The translations under genes and the position numbers were made by a program. Positions 42,585-49,364 of a stretch of DNA of 49,364 nt are shown in pieces. The notes beneath the pieces were generated by a model. It ran no database searches. It worked only from the letters and a program-made list of their open reading frames with translations, and had not been told where the DNA came from. Position 1 is the stretch's first letter. Each line of letters starts with the position of its first letter. Source of the stretch: Candidatus Woesearchaeota archaeon (lineage in GTDB: Archaea; Nanobdellota; Nanobdellia; Woesearchaeales; ARS49); NCBI GenBank assembly GCA_016203305.1, contig JACQMY010000007.1, positions 1-49,364 on the forward strand, given 5' to 3'.

Positions 42585-44027
42585 TCACTTTATAGTGATT
42601 TCCTCTTTCGCCGCAGTGACTCTGTTGCGACCTGCTTCCTTCGATGCGTACGCGGCCTCATCAGCCGCCTTGCTCAATCGTGTTGCTGCATCACTTATTT
42701 GAGAAGGAGAATGTGGTTTCTTTGTTCCTCTAAACACGGCCACTCCCGCGCTCACCGAAAGAAAAGGACGATCGGTAATTCCAAGCTCAGGAAGTATTTT
42801 CGGCGAAGTCTCCTCGACGGCTTTCCGCATGCGCTCAGCCGCCTGGATTCCTTTATCTCTGCTTGCAGCAGTGATCACGATGAATTCCTCTCCACCAATC
42901 CTAAAAAATGGATCTTCACGACGCTTCTTCGCAGAAATCATGTCAACAACGCTCTTCAACGCATTGTCTCCTACATAGTGCCCATACGTGTCATTGACGC
43001 TCTTAAACTTGTCCAAATCAAACAATAATATGCACACCTCTGTCCCGTTTTCCTGGGCGAACTCGACATTTCTGTAAAGCTCACGCTCAAAATATCTTTT
43101 GTTGAAAAGGCTGGTGAGCGTATCAGTAATTGCCTCTTTTGCTCGCTCAAGTAATGACGTTTGTAGTTTCTCAGAAGCAAATGACGCGTACCTGCTCAAC
43201 GTCACCCTGCACGCATCATCAACCAAACCTCCGTGTGCCTGTAACACGCCAAGATATTCCATGACTTCCTCAGGTTTTGTAAGCGTCCGAAGATCCTTCT
43301 TCACGTCATCAAGAGTTATCTTTTCCTTTTCCAAAATCATCTTTTTTATCTTTGTCTGCACGTCAATCTTTTCTTGGAACAGCAAATTTATTGGATCGAT
43401 CACTTCATTTTTTTCAAAACGTATTGCATCGCTTAATTCCAGCGACAGACTGTTAAGCTCCGTCGCAAGCAATGCTCTGTGCTTTTGATCAGTCTCCTGC
43501 TCCAACCGTTCAAGCGTTCGTAAAATTGCGTCAAGCAACAATTGTTCTGAGCGCACCGCCTTGAGCAAATTTTCATACGTCCTTTGCATGTGCTCACGAA
43601 TTGTTGGTCCAATCAGTTTTTTCGATCGATCGAGCCGATCAATAATTTTTGCAAGCTTGTCCCTTGCGTCCCCAACAAGCTTTCCTTTGGCATACGCTTG
43701 CTGTGCTTTAACCAACTCATCCTTGAGCAAGGCTTCCTCAGCGTTCTGTTCCATCAATTCTTTCTGAATACTCTCTTGTTCGCGTTTGGAATAGTTTGCG
43801 ACTTCTGCAAACACCTCTTGTATCTCTTGGTGAACTCTCTGGATGAGCGACTTTATCTGCTCAAGTGTCGTATTACTCTTTGCGATCTGCATCAGAGAAA
43901 CGATTTGCTTTCGAAGATCGTACAATTTTCTCATACGATCGTTAAAACTCGCGATAATTACTTGCTCTTGGACTCCAAACCTTATGAGTTCCTCTGCAAC
44001 TTGCTCGATCTTTTCTTCGTTTGGCAT
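42585..44027 (-). CDS. Diguanylate cyclase, GGDEF domain with coiled-coil N-terminus
   Basis: The 480-residue protein has a long helical, coiled-coil-like sensor or dimerisation region (about 1-295). The GGDEF domain begins D-T-L-T-S-L-F-N near 302, with metal residues in F-D-L-D-K-F-K near 337 and N-D-T-Y-G-H near 345. The active-site loop is G-G-E-E-F at 378-382, and R-x-x-D at 369-372, five residues before it, is the product-inhibition I-site. It should make cyclic di-GMP. No membrane segment and no EAL domain are present. TTAAATA lies about 22 nt before the ATG. Confidence 0.88.
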   Translation of the reverse strand: MPNEEKIEQVAEELIRFGVQEQVIIASFNDRMRKLYDLRKQIVSLMQIAKSNTTLEQIKSLIQRVHQEIQEVFAEVANYSKREQESIQKELMEQNAEEALLKDELVKAQQAYAKGKLVGDARDKLAKIIDRLDRSKKLIGPTIREHMQRTYENLLKAVRSEQLLLDAILRTLERLEQETDQKHRALLATELNSLSLELSDAIRFEKNEVIDPINLLFQEKIDVQTKIKKMILEKEKITLDDVKKDLRTLTKPEEVMEYLGVLQAHGGLVDDACRVTLSRYASFASEKLQTSLLERAKEAITDTLTSLFNKRYFERELYRNVEFAQENGTEVCILLFDLDKFKSVNDTYGHYVGDNALKSVVDMISAKKRREDPFFRIGGEEFIVITAASRDKGIQAAERMRKAVEETSPKILPELGITDRPFLSVSAGVAVFRGTKKPHSPSQISDAATRLSKAADEAAYASKEAGRNRVTAAKEEITIK

Positions 44028-44086
44028 ATTACTTCACGTAGCTCTGCGCTATTTAATATTTTTGGGTATCCGGGGGCAACGGTCAT

Positions 44087-44467
44087 TCAGTCAAAACGAG
44101 GGTATACGAGAACTCTCTGCCAGTCCAGTTGTGCTACTGCTTCTCGTCCTTTGATAACTGCGCCAACAACGTCACGCATAAGATACTCGAGCGAGCTTCT
44201 CATCTGCCAGTCGAAGTCTTCAGGGCAGGCAACTTCATCAAACGCGCAGCATATCGTGGCGCGGTCATCGCTTGCCCGCTTTTTGGCAAGCTCGGCAATG
44301 TCAATGAGAATCCCAAATACTTTTTGATAATAAAATTCATTATCCCAATCAAACTTTTTCATACTGTCTTCTGTTTTATTGAGCGCTGACTGTTGCGCTC
44401 TGAACTTGAGTTCAAGTGCATGGTCGGCTCCTTTCTTTGCAGCATCTGCAACAATGTCGTTCAGCAT
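44087..44467 (-). CDS. Unknown helical 126-aa protein
   Basis: An all-helical soluble protein, with F-D-W-D-N-E-F-Y-Y near the middle and a short Cys pair (I-C-C-A-F). A four-helix bundle is plausible from the hydrophobic pattern. TTTAAG lies about 24 nt before the ATG. It is upstream of the GGDEF gene on the same strand but with a separate promoter between. No family recognised. Confidence 0.65.
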   Translation of the reverse strand: MLNDIVADAAKKGADHALELKFRAQQSALNKTEDSMKKFDWDNEFYYQKVFGILIDIAELAKKRASDDRATICCAFDEVACPEDFDWQMRSSLEYLMRDVVGAVIKGREAVAQLDWQRVLVYPRFD

Positions 44468-44539
44468 CCAGCCATGTTGGTTGCTAGAACACTTAAACCT
44501 TCCACTTAAACTTTATAGAAACGATTGGAGGATTTCCAA

Positions 44540-44941
44540 TTACCAGGATTGTGTTTTTATATACTTTTTCTTCACAAGTGGTGCGTAGTCGGCATCTGCG
44601 GTAAGCAACGTATCGGCTGAAGAAATTTTTGCGGTAGCTGCGGCAAATGAATCGAGCATTGAAAGACCATGAGCTAGCGAAATACGTGCTGCCTCGCGTG
44701 CAATCCCTTTATCAGGAGGGATAATCTTAATCTTCTCCGATGATTCTACCGTTTCAAAGAATAGGTCTATTTTTTCTTGCTTGTTCCCTTGCTGCAATAA
44801 TTTCTTTGTCGTTTCTGCAAAGACTGTTAATGGGATGAGCAGCATGTCTTTGCCATGCGTGACGTCCCTAAAAATTCGCTCGGCTTTCTGATCATGTGAA
44901 AATAGCCCGAGCAGATACCATGCATCAGCACAATACCTCAT
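44540..44941 (-). CDS. PIN-domain toxin
   Basis: The 133-residue protein begins M-R-Y-C-A-D-A-W-Y-L-L (D6), with E near 48 (V-F-A-E-T), D near 97 (M-L-D-S-F-A-A-A) and D near 116 (T-A-D-A-D-Y). It starts one base after the stop codon of the AbrB-type gene. The longer frame upstream lies inside that gene and is rejected. Confidence 0.8.
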   Translation of the reverse strand: MRYCADAWYLLGLFSHDQKAERIFRDVTHGKDMLLIPLTVFAETTKKLLQQGNKQEKIDLFFETVESSEKIKIIPPDKGIAREAARISLAHGLSMLDSFAAATAKISSADTLLTADADYAPLVKKKYIKTQSW

Positions 44942-44942
44942 A

Positions 44943-45215
44943 TCATCTGTGCTCGCGCCTACGTTCTTCGCGAACTTCCTCCCATGCCTTTCTCCAGTCA
45001 AACTTTGGCATCGTCCTCAGAATCGCCCAAAGCTTATCCTCTGGAGTCTTGACTTTCTTTTTCTTAAGAATAATATCGCCTCCAGGCAGGTGCGTAACGA
45101 TAAACAAGTCGTCTTCCTGTAGCTTATCCTCGTCCCTGATCTTCTTTGGAATGGTAATCTGGCCCTTCTTGCCCAGTTTTACCTTGTCGGTATAAAACTC
45201 GTGCATTTGTTCCAT
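44943..45215 (-). CDS. AbrB-type antitoxin/regulator
   Basis: The 90-residue protein has V-K-L-G-K-K-G-Q-I-T-I-P-K-K-I-R near residue 12 and D-D-L-F-I-V, the AbrB swapped-hairpin signature, followed by a charged helical tail. TTATAAA lies about 24 nt before the ATG at 45215. Three evenly spaced TTTCCGAA repeats surround this TATA box, giving a likely autorepression operator. It pairs with the downstream PIN toxin. Confidence 0.87.
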   Translation of the reverse strand: MEQMHEFYTDKVKLGKKGQITIPKKIRDEDKLQEDDLFIVTHLPGGDIILKKKKVKTPEDKLWAILRTMPKFDWRKAWEEVREERRREHR

Positions 45216-45230
45216 ATTCGGGAGTAGGTA

Positions 45231-45275
45231 TTTTCCGAATTTATAAGCTTTTCCGAAAAATAGTCTATTTCCGAA
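45231..45275. promoter_or_regulatory. Three-iteron operator around the abrB promoter
   Basis: The motif W-TTTCCGAA occurs at 45231-45239 (TTTTCCGAA), 45249-45257 (TTTTCCGAA) and 45267-45275 (ATTTCCGAA). The spacing is exactly 18 bp each time, so the sites would be on nearly the same face of the helix. The TATA box for the AbrB-type gene lies between the first two. The third almost touches the stop codon of the upstream gene. Confidence 0.7.
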
Positions 45276-45277
45276 AT

Positions 45278-46171
45278 CTATTGAACTTCAACCATGACGT
45301 TCACGCGCGTAACATCCTGGAAGTCGGATGCTACAAATATCACGTTCTTTGTGCCAGGAGTTTTTCCAGTAAGCAAAACCCTGCTGCCATCAACGCGAAC
45401 ATCCAAACCTGGAGCAGAACTGCTCAAGAAAACCATTTTGTCATCCTCTGCATCAGAAAAATAATCCTTCAAATCAATAGTCACCTGCTTGTCCAGATTA
45501 ACTTTAAAATTCCTATTTGTACCGCGCCAGGCAGGAGCGGTGTTCTTCTTTCTTTCCACCTTGTATGATATCTCGTTTATTGTCAATGAACTTCCAGAAT
45601 CAACGCTCGCAAACACCTCAATGGTGTTACTGTCAACGCTAACAGAACAAGTTTCCTTGCAAACATCTGTAAAATTCCTGCTCTGATTCTCGCTAGAAAA
45701 TATCATCTTCAATTGGCTCCCTTGTTTGAGGAACAGTTTTACGTTTCCTGTATAATGCCCACTAACAGCAAGACTCAAAGGACGATCCTGCAGAGTAAAA
45801 GTATGCAAGCCACTTTCTGTAAAAGTAACGTTTCCAGGCTGGCGAACCAAGTCCTCAAAGCCAACAAGGCCGACAATACTTGGATTCATGAAAATAACAA
45901 CGCTGAACGCAATGATCAAAATGCCTGCAGCTATAAGATTGTACGGAACCTTCACGCGCTCCTTTGCATCATTCAACCGCCTGAATAATTTCGTAACTTG
46001 ATCGTGCGCAAGTTCCTTGTGAAATTGAGGCATGGAAGATTTCTCAATCGCATTGTATGCATCAAGAACTTGCAAATACTTCTGTCTGGCATCAGGTATT
46101 TTTTCCTCTGTCAGCAGTTTTTCAGTTTCTGCATGAACGTCCACAAAGCGTTTTACGAGTTCGTCAGGCAT
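45278..46171 (-). CDS. Single-pass membrane protein with C-terminal Ig-like domain
   Basis: The 297-residue protein has a helical cytoplasmic N-terminus (about 1-75), one transmembrane helix (about 80-100) and an outside part with two cysteines (V-C-K-E-T-C). A C-terminal cadherin/Ig-like domain follows (D-L-K-D-Y-F-S-D-A-E-D-D, about 232-297), typical of putative Ig domains found in surface proteins. The start at 46171 (M-P-D-E-L) was chosen because TTATACC lies about 21 nt upstream. The longer frame uses a GTG inside the repeat array. Confidence 0.75.
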   Translation of the reverse strand: MPDELVKRFVDVHAETEKLLTEEKIPDARQKYLQVLDAYNAIEKSSMPQFHKELAHDQVTKLFRRLNDAKERVKVPYNLIAAGILIIAFSVVIFMNPSIVGLVGFEDLVRQPGNVTFTESGLHTFTLQDRPLSLAVSGHYTGNVKLFLKQGSQLKMIFSSENQSRNFTDVCKETCSVSVDSNTIEVFASVDSGSSLTINEISYKVERKKNTAPAWRGTNRNFKVNLDKQVTIDLKDYFSDAEDDKMVFLSSSAPGLDVRVDGSRVLLTGKTPGTKNVIFVASDFQDVTRVNVMVEVQ

Positions 46172-46184
46172 TAGTCCTCTTTTT

Positions 46185-46256
46185 TGGTTGAAGGTATAAG
46201 GCGGAAGGAACTCCTTCACACTTATTCCTTCACCCTTTATCCTTTATAAGGCTTGC
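46185..46256. repeat. Heptanucleotide repeat array, site 5
   Basis: The plus-strand units GAAGGTA, TAAGGCG and GAAGGAA are followed by opposite-strand units (reverse complement TAAAGGA, TAAAGGG, TGAAGGA, ATAAGTG, TGAAGGA), again with a period of seven and in opposed arrays as at 15641. The TATA box of the gene at 46171 appears to be taken from a unit edge (CTTATACC). Confidence 0.75.
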
Positions 46257-46296
46257 GAGCAAAAGTTTTAAATAGTTGTCGTCATTTAATAGTGGT

Positions 46297-46722
46297 ATGA
46301 GTGATGACAGATTTGATTATTTCCAACGAGCAGCAGTTTTTGTAGACAAGAACTCGCCACCAAAACAAGAAATGCCTGACATTGATCCAACAGAGCTAGC
46401 AATGCGCAGCCAATGCGACATCACGCACACTTATGAAGATGGAGATATTACGTTCAAACTCAAACGCACGGAAATAACCAACATCAAAAAAGGAGCATCA
46501 CCCAGACTAGCATATACTACAAAAGTTGAAACTATTGAGTTTCTCGTGCGCGGAATGATCAGCGCAAGCGCGAAAAAAACCAGAGCAACAGGAGACTGGC
46601 AAGACAATCCTGAAGGATTACAACTCCTGCCAGAGGAAGCAGATGTCCCTTGGATGCCTGAAGAACGGTCAGGCATGGAACAGTTTATTGCATACATTGA
46701 CAAGCGCGCCCCTCATACTTAA
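46297..46722 (+). CDS. Unknown 141-aa protein upstream of truD
   Basis: A soluble acidic protein: a disordered start, a beta-rich middle (D-G-D-I-T-F-K-L-K-R-T-E-I) and an acidic end. TTTAAATA ends about 22 nt before the ATG at 46297, which excludes a TTG 21 bases upstream. It lies 26 bp ahead of truD on the same strand. No family recognised. Confidence 0.7.
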   Translation: MSDDRFDYFQRAAVFVDKNSPPKQEMPDIDPTELAMRSQCDITHTYEDGDITFKLKRTEITNIKKGASPRLAYTTKVETIEFLVRGMISASAKKTRATGDWQDNPEGLQLLPEEADVPWMPEERSGMEQFIAYIDKRAPHT

Positions 46723-46748
46723 TAAACAGACAATTCTGCTGTTGTAAC

Positions 46749-47915
46749 ATGAAGCTACGCCAAATACCAGACGATTTCATAGTTGAAGAAGTGCCTTTAC
46801 ACGAATGGAAAAAAACAGGCGAGCATGCTGTTTACAAAGTTTCAAAAGTTGGAATGACAACATTCGCAGCAGAAAAAGCACTCGCAAAACATTGCAACGT
46901 AACCTTCAACAAAATAGGATTCGCAGGCATGAAAGACACGCACGCAAGAACAACACAATACTTCTCAGTTGAAACAAACAAACCAGAATGCGGCAACTTT
47001 GCAGAACAACACGTAACCAGCCAACTTATAGGCTACCTTGATGAGCCACTGAAAACAGGAGAGCTCAAAGGAAACGCATTCGTCATAACGGTCAGAGAAT
47101 TAAAACAAAAAGACGTTGAAACCGCACAAAAAAACCTATCAACAGTACAAAAAGGAGTTCCAAACTATTTCGACAGCCAAAGATTTGGCAGCCTGAAAGG
47201 AACAACAGGATTTATTGCAAAAGACATCTTACAGGGACGTTATGAAGAAGCCGTTAAGAAAATGATCACGGCAACAACCAGACACCAAAAAGGAAAACGA
47301 AAAGCAGTCAAAAAGTTCATTAAAGAAAACTGGCAAAACTGGAACGCATGCATGCAAGAGGTAAAAAAAGCAGAAATGGAAAAAACAGCAGAAGGAACAA
47401 TAGTCCGCCACCTTGCAGAGCGTCCAACAGACTACCAGGGCGCGTTCCGCAAAAGTTATTCAAGCATACGACAATTATTCTTCTCAGCATACCAAAGCTA
47501 CCTCTGGAATGAAAGCATAAAACGACTAGTCAGACAAACAAGCAACTCAGTCTTCAGCGTTGAGTACGAAGCAGGCAAACTAGTCTTCCCAAGACAATGG
47601 AATTGTGAAACTAACACATTCCCAATGGTGGCACCAGACATGAAATTGGAGGAAGGGAGAAGGAAGAAGGGAGAAGAGCAGAAAAAAATAATCACAGAAG
47701 TCCTCAAACAAGAAGGAATGCAACTAACAGACTTTTTCACAACAGAACATGTATACGTAGCACGAGAACGCGAAGTAAAGCTAGTCCCAGAAAATCTCAC
47801 GCTAGAAATTACAGATGATGAACTCAACAAATACAAGAAAAAAGCAATCCTTAAGTTCACACTCCAAAAAGGAAGCTATGCCACAATCATAACCAAAGCA
47901 TTGTTTGGGCAATAG
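46749..47915 (+). CDS. truD: tRNA pseudouridine synthase D (TruD)
   Basis: The 388-residue protein makes pseudouridine 13 in tRNA (family knowledge). The catalytic motif G-F-A-G-M-K-D-T-H-A-R-T-T-Q places the nucleophile at D63. The N-Y-F-D-S-Q-R-F-G motif near 141 and F-S-A-Y-Q-S-Y-L-W-N near 246 are also family hallmarks. Length fits archaeal TruD. A 28-bp run of 7-nt repeats near 47652 adds a charged stretch (E-E-G-R-R-K-K-G-E-E) to the region after residue 300 without breaking the frame. Confidence 0.93.
   Translation: MKLRQIPDDFIVEEVPLHEWKKTGEHAVYKVSKVGMTTFAAEKALAKHCNVTFNKIGFAGMKDTHARTTQYFSVETNKPECGNFAEQHVTSQLIGYLDEPLKTGELKGNAFVITVRELKQKDVETAQKNLSTVQKGVPNYFDSQRFGSLKGTTGFIAKDILQGRYEEAVKKMITATTRHQKGKRKAVKKFIKENWQNWNACMQEVKKAEMEKTAEGTIVRHLAERPTDYQGAFRKSYSSIRQLFFSAYQSYLWNESIKRLVRQTSNSVFSVEYEAGKLVFPRQWNCETNTFPMVAPDMKLEEGRRKKGEEQKKIITEVLKQEGMQLTDFFTTEHVYVAREREVKLVPENLTLEITDDELNKYKKKAILKFTLQKGSYATIITKALFGQ
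47652..47679 (+). repeat. Heptanucleotide units inside truD
   Basis: GAAGGGA, GAAGGAA, GAAGGGA and GAAGAGC follow one another in the truD coding sequence. The codons they create (GGG, AGA, AGG, AAG) stand out from neighbouring codons. They match the intergenic arrays in unit length and sequence. Confidence 0.7.
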
Positions 47916-47945
47916 TTTAAAAACCATGCAACTTTTTTGTCTACA

Positions 47946-48344
47946 ATGAACTTCAGAACATCACGCTACGCATACTGGTATGGATATGCAATCTTACTAA
48001 TAACAATATTCCTCGCAATGTATTACAACGATAGAGCAGCAGACAAAATGGCGATGATGCTAACTGTTGTATCAGCAACACTCTTCATCATCCTTGAGTA
48101 TCTGATAAGAAATCAACAAGTGAGGCTGACGCAGCAAGGAATAGACGTGCACAACGGGCTTTTGCGAACACAAACAAACGCAATAAGCAACAAAGAAATC
48201 ACAAGAACAACGCTACACCAAAACCCGCTCAAAAAAGCCCTCCGCTACGGAGACATATGCATAATCGCAAAAGACGAAGAAATCATGCTAAAAAACATCC
48301 ACGAAGCAGAACGCTTGTATCATGCACTTCAGAGGAAAATATGA
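47946..48344 (+). CDS. Two-helix membrane protein with PH-like (DUF304-type) domain
   Basis: The 132-residue protein has two hydrophobic helices (about 12-30 and 38-56). They are followed by a short beta-rich domain (V-R-L-T-Q-Q-G-I-D-V-H-N-G-L-L-R...I-C-I-I-A-K), the plan of bacterial PH2/DUF304 membrane proteins. TTTAAAA lies about 23 nt before the ATG at 47946. It overlaps the phosphatase gene in ATGA. Confidence 0.7.
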   Translation: MNFRTSRYAYWYGYAILLITIFLAMYYNDRAADKMAMMLTVVSATLFIILEYLIRNQQVRLTQQGIDVHNGLLRTQTNAISNKEITRTTLHQNPLKKALRYGDICIIAKDEEIMLKNIHEAERLYHALQRKI

Positions 48345-48937
48345 ATACTGTTGTGTACCTTGTACGCCACGGACAAACACAATGGAACGTTGAAAAAAGA
48401 ATACAAGGACTATGTTCTGAGCCAATAAACAAAACAGGCAAACAACAAGCAAAAAACGTAGCAAAAATCTTCTCAAAAATACAAATAGACTTTGTTTATT
48501 CTTCGCCATTGCCCCGATGCATGCAAACAACAGAAATCATTGCACCAGACAAGACAATCATGCCGGCACCAGCATTCATTGAAAGAATATTCGGAAAACT
48601 TGAAGGAGTACACGGGCCAAGCCTCAAAAAAATCATACCAGACCTCCACGAACAATGGGCAAAACACGGCATAGACTGGAGGCCGCCGGGAGGAGAAACC
48701 ATAAGAGAAGTCACACGACGCGTCGCAAACGCATTTGAAGAACTCGTTCGGTCACATCCAGGTAAAAGAGTGCTTCTAGTAACACACGGAATGGTAATCA
48801 AGTGCCTCGTCCACTGGCTTCACGGAGGAAAACCAGAAAACGTCTTCCACCAAAAAGAAATAGAAAACGCAGAAGTCATACGCGTTGAATACGCACAACA
48901 GGGAAAGCATAAACTACACAGAGTAAAAGCACTATGA
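48341..48937 (+). CDS. Histidine phosphatase (phosphoglycerate mutase-like)
   Basis: The 198-residue protein has the catalytic L-V-R-H-G-Q-T-Q-W-N at 6-15, a general acid in R-I-F-G-K-L-E-G near 84, and L-L-V-T-H-G-M-V near 145 for the second His. The substrate cannot be read from sequence; the family includes phosphoglycerate mutases and phosphatases such as CobC. It starts and ends in ATGA overlaps, so it is the middle gene of three. Confidence 0.88.
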   Translation: MNTVVYLVRHGQTQWNVEKRIQGLCSEPINKTGKQQAKNVAKIFSKIQIDFVYSSPLPRCMQTTEIIAPDKTIMPAPAFIERIFGKLEGVHGPSLKKIIPDLHEQWAKHGIDWRPPGGETIREVTRRVANAFEELVRSHPGKRVLLVTHGMVIKCLVHWLHGGKPENVFHQKEIENAEVIRVEYAQQGKHKLHRVKAL

Positions 48938-49230
48938 TAATAGAAACTAGCAAACCCTACAAAAAACACCTATTCATCTGCGTAAACCAACGCGACCCAC
49001 CAAGAGACTGCTGCATGAACGTAGAGAGTGAGGAACGACTAAAAGAAATCAAAGAATGGCTCCTGCAGAACAAGCTACGCGACAAAGTCTGGGTAACAAA
49101 AGCAAGGTGCCTCGGACATTGCAACAACGTCGGCTGCACAATGGTATTGTATCCAGAACGCAAATGGATGCTACAAGTCAAAAAAGAAGATTTAGAAGAA
49201 GTCAAGAAGGAAATAATGAAAGACATGTGA
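48934..49230 (+). CDS. Thioredoxin-like [2Fe-2S] ferredoxin
   Basis: The 98-residue protein has H-L-F-I-C-V-N-Q-R near 12, C-C near 26, and C-L-G-H-C near 59 followed by G-C-T-M-V-L-Y-P-E-R-K-W-M. This spacing matches the thioredoxin-like [2Fe-2S] ferredoxin family, in which four cysteines bind the cluster. It follows the phosphatase by an ATGA overlap. An electron carrier role is expected; the redox partner is unknown. Confidence 0.85.
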   Translation: MIIETSKPYKKHLFICVNQRDPPRDCCMNVESEERLKEIKEWLLQNKLRDKVWVTKARCLGHCNNVGCTMVLYPERKWMLQVKKEDLEEVKKEIMKDM

Positions 49231-49305
49231 ATTCCAAAAAGTAACATTTGGAAATTTCAGTAGATAAGTTTAAAAAGCGGCTTTTCCTATTAAGTTATTA
49301 TTACT

Positions 49306-49364
49306 ATGGCAGAAACAATGCTTATCTCAAAGAAAGAGTATGAAGGTATGAAGGAAACTATTGA
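49306..49364 (+). CDS. 5' end of an unknown, possibly antitoxin, gene (cut by window end)
   Basis: Nineteen codons read M-A-E-T-M-L-I-S-K-K-E-Y-E-G-M-K before the window ends. The pattern L-I-S-K-K-E-Y-E resembles Phd/YefM-type antitoxin segments. TTTAAAA lies about 30 nt upstream. The window cuts the gene, so its nature is uncertain. Confidence 0.5.
   Translation, partial: MAETMLISKKEYEGMKETI

Overview
The window looks like part of an archaeal chromosome, most likely a DPANN lineage of the Woesearchaeota/Pacearchaeota type (inference). The evidence is an archaeal TruD, a NOG1-like GTPase, an endonuclease Q, many VapBC-type modules, membrane proteins that start with K-G-Q-I/V-T-I-F-I-I, and a very regular promoter rule. 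At more than twenty genes a TATA box (TTTAAATA, TTTATAAA or similar) ends about 20-24 nt before the start codon, which implies mostly leaderless mRNAs. I used this rule to choose many starts. Genes are tightly packed, and operon joints commonly use ATGA or TAATG overlaps.

Layout. 0-7 kb: a small Cys-containing membrane protein, EndoQ, a DUF4383 protein, a NOG1-like GTPase, a nucleotidyltransferase pair, an anchored Pro-rich protein, a DUF5678 plus aspartic-protease pair, and a multi-pass membrane protein behind vapBC. 7.9-17.8 kb: a minus-strand operon for three very large exported proteins (690, 1575 and 1038 aa). 18.1-22.9 kb: an antitoxin-like fragment, a DUF2283/toxin pair, then a second, plus-strand surface operon (298 and 1026 aa; M64-like pseudo-peptidase, TSP3 and cupredoxin). 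23-30.2 kb: an accessory island with two PIN toxin modules, a coiled-coil gene next to a tRNA-like structure, a tandem duplication with decay, and three BRO/DinD-family genes or remnants. It also holds two copies of a roughly 95-nt double-hairpin element, one of them inside dinD. 30.2-40.2 kb: a third surface operon (714, 1125, 924 and 304 aa), interrupted by an inserted PIN module. 40.3-46.2 kb: a MazF-type module, VapBC, a pseudogene, a palindromic IS605/PATE-like element, a GGDEF diguanylate cyclase with an I-site, and an AbrB-PIN module with an 18-bp iteron operator. 46.3-49.4 kb: housekeeping-like plus-strand genes (truD, a PH-like membrane protein, a histidine phosphatase, a thioredoxin-like ferredoxin).

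Three points stand out. First, a double-hairpin element occurs in two copies whose stems and loop-loop complementarity are kept while their sequences differ, and one copy is inserted cleanly in a dinD gene. Second, a family of exact 7-nt repeats (GAAGGNN, GTAGGTA, TTAGGNN) lies between genes and also enters coding sequence. Third, three paralogous surface operons each pair a pilin-like anchored protein with very large Cys-rich exported proteins. No rRNA gene, canonical tRNA, CRISPR array or intact transposase was seen.
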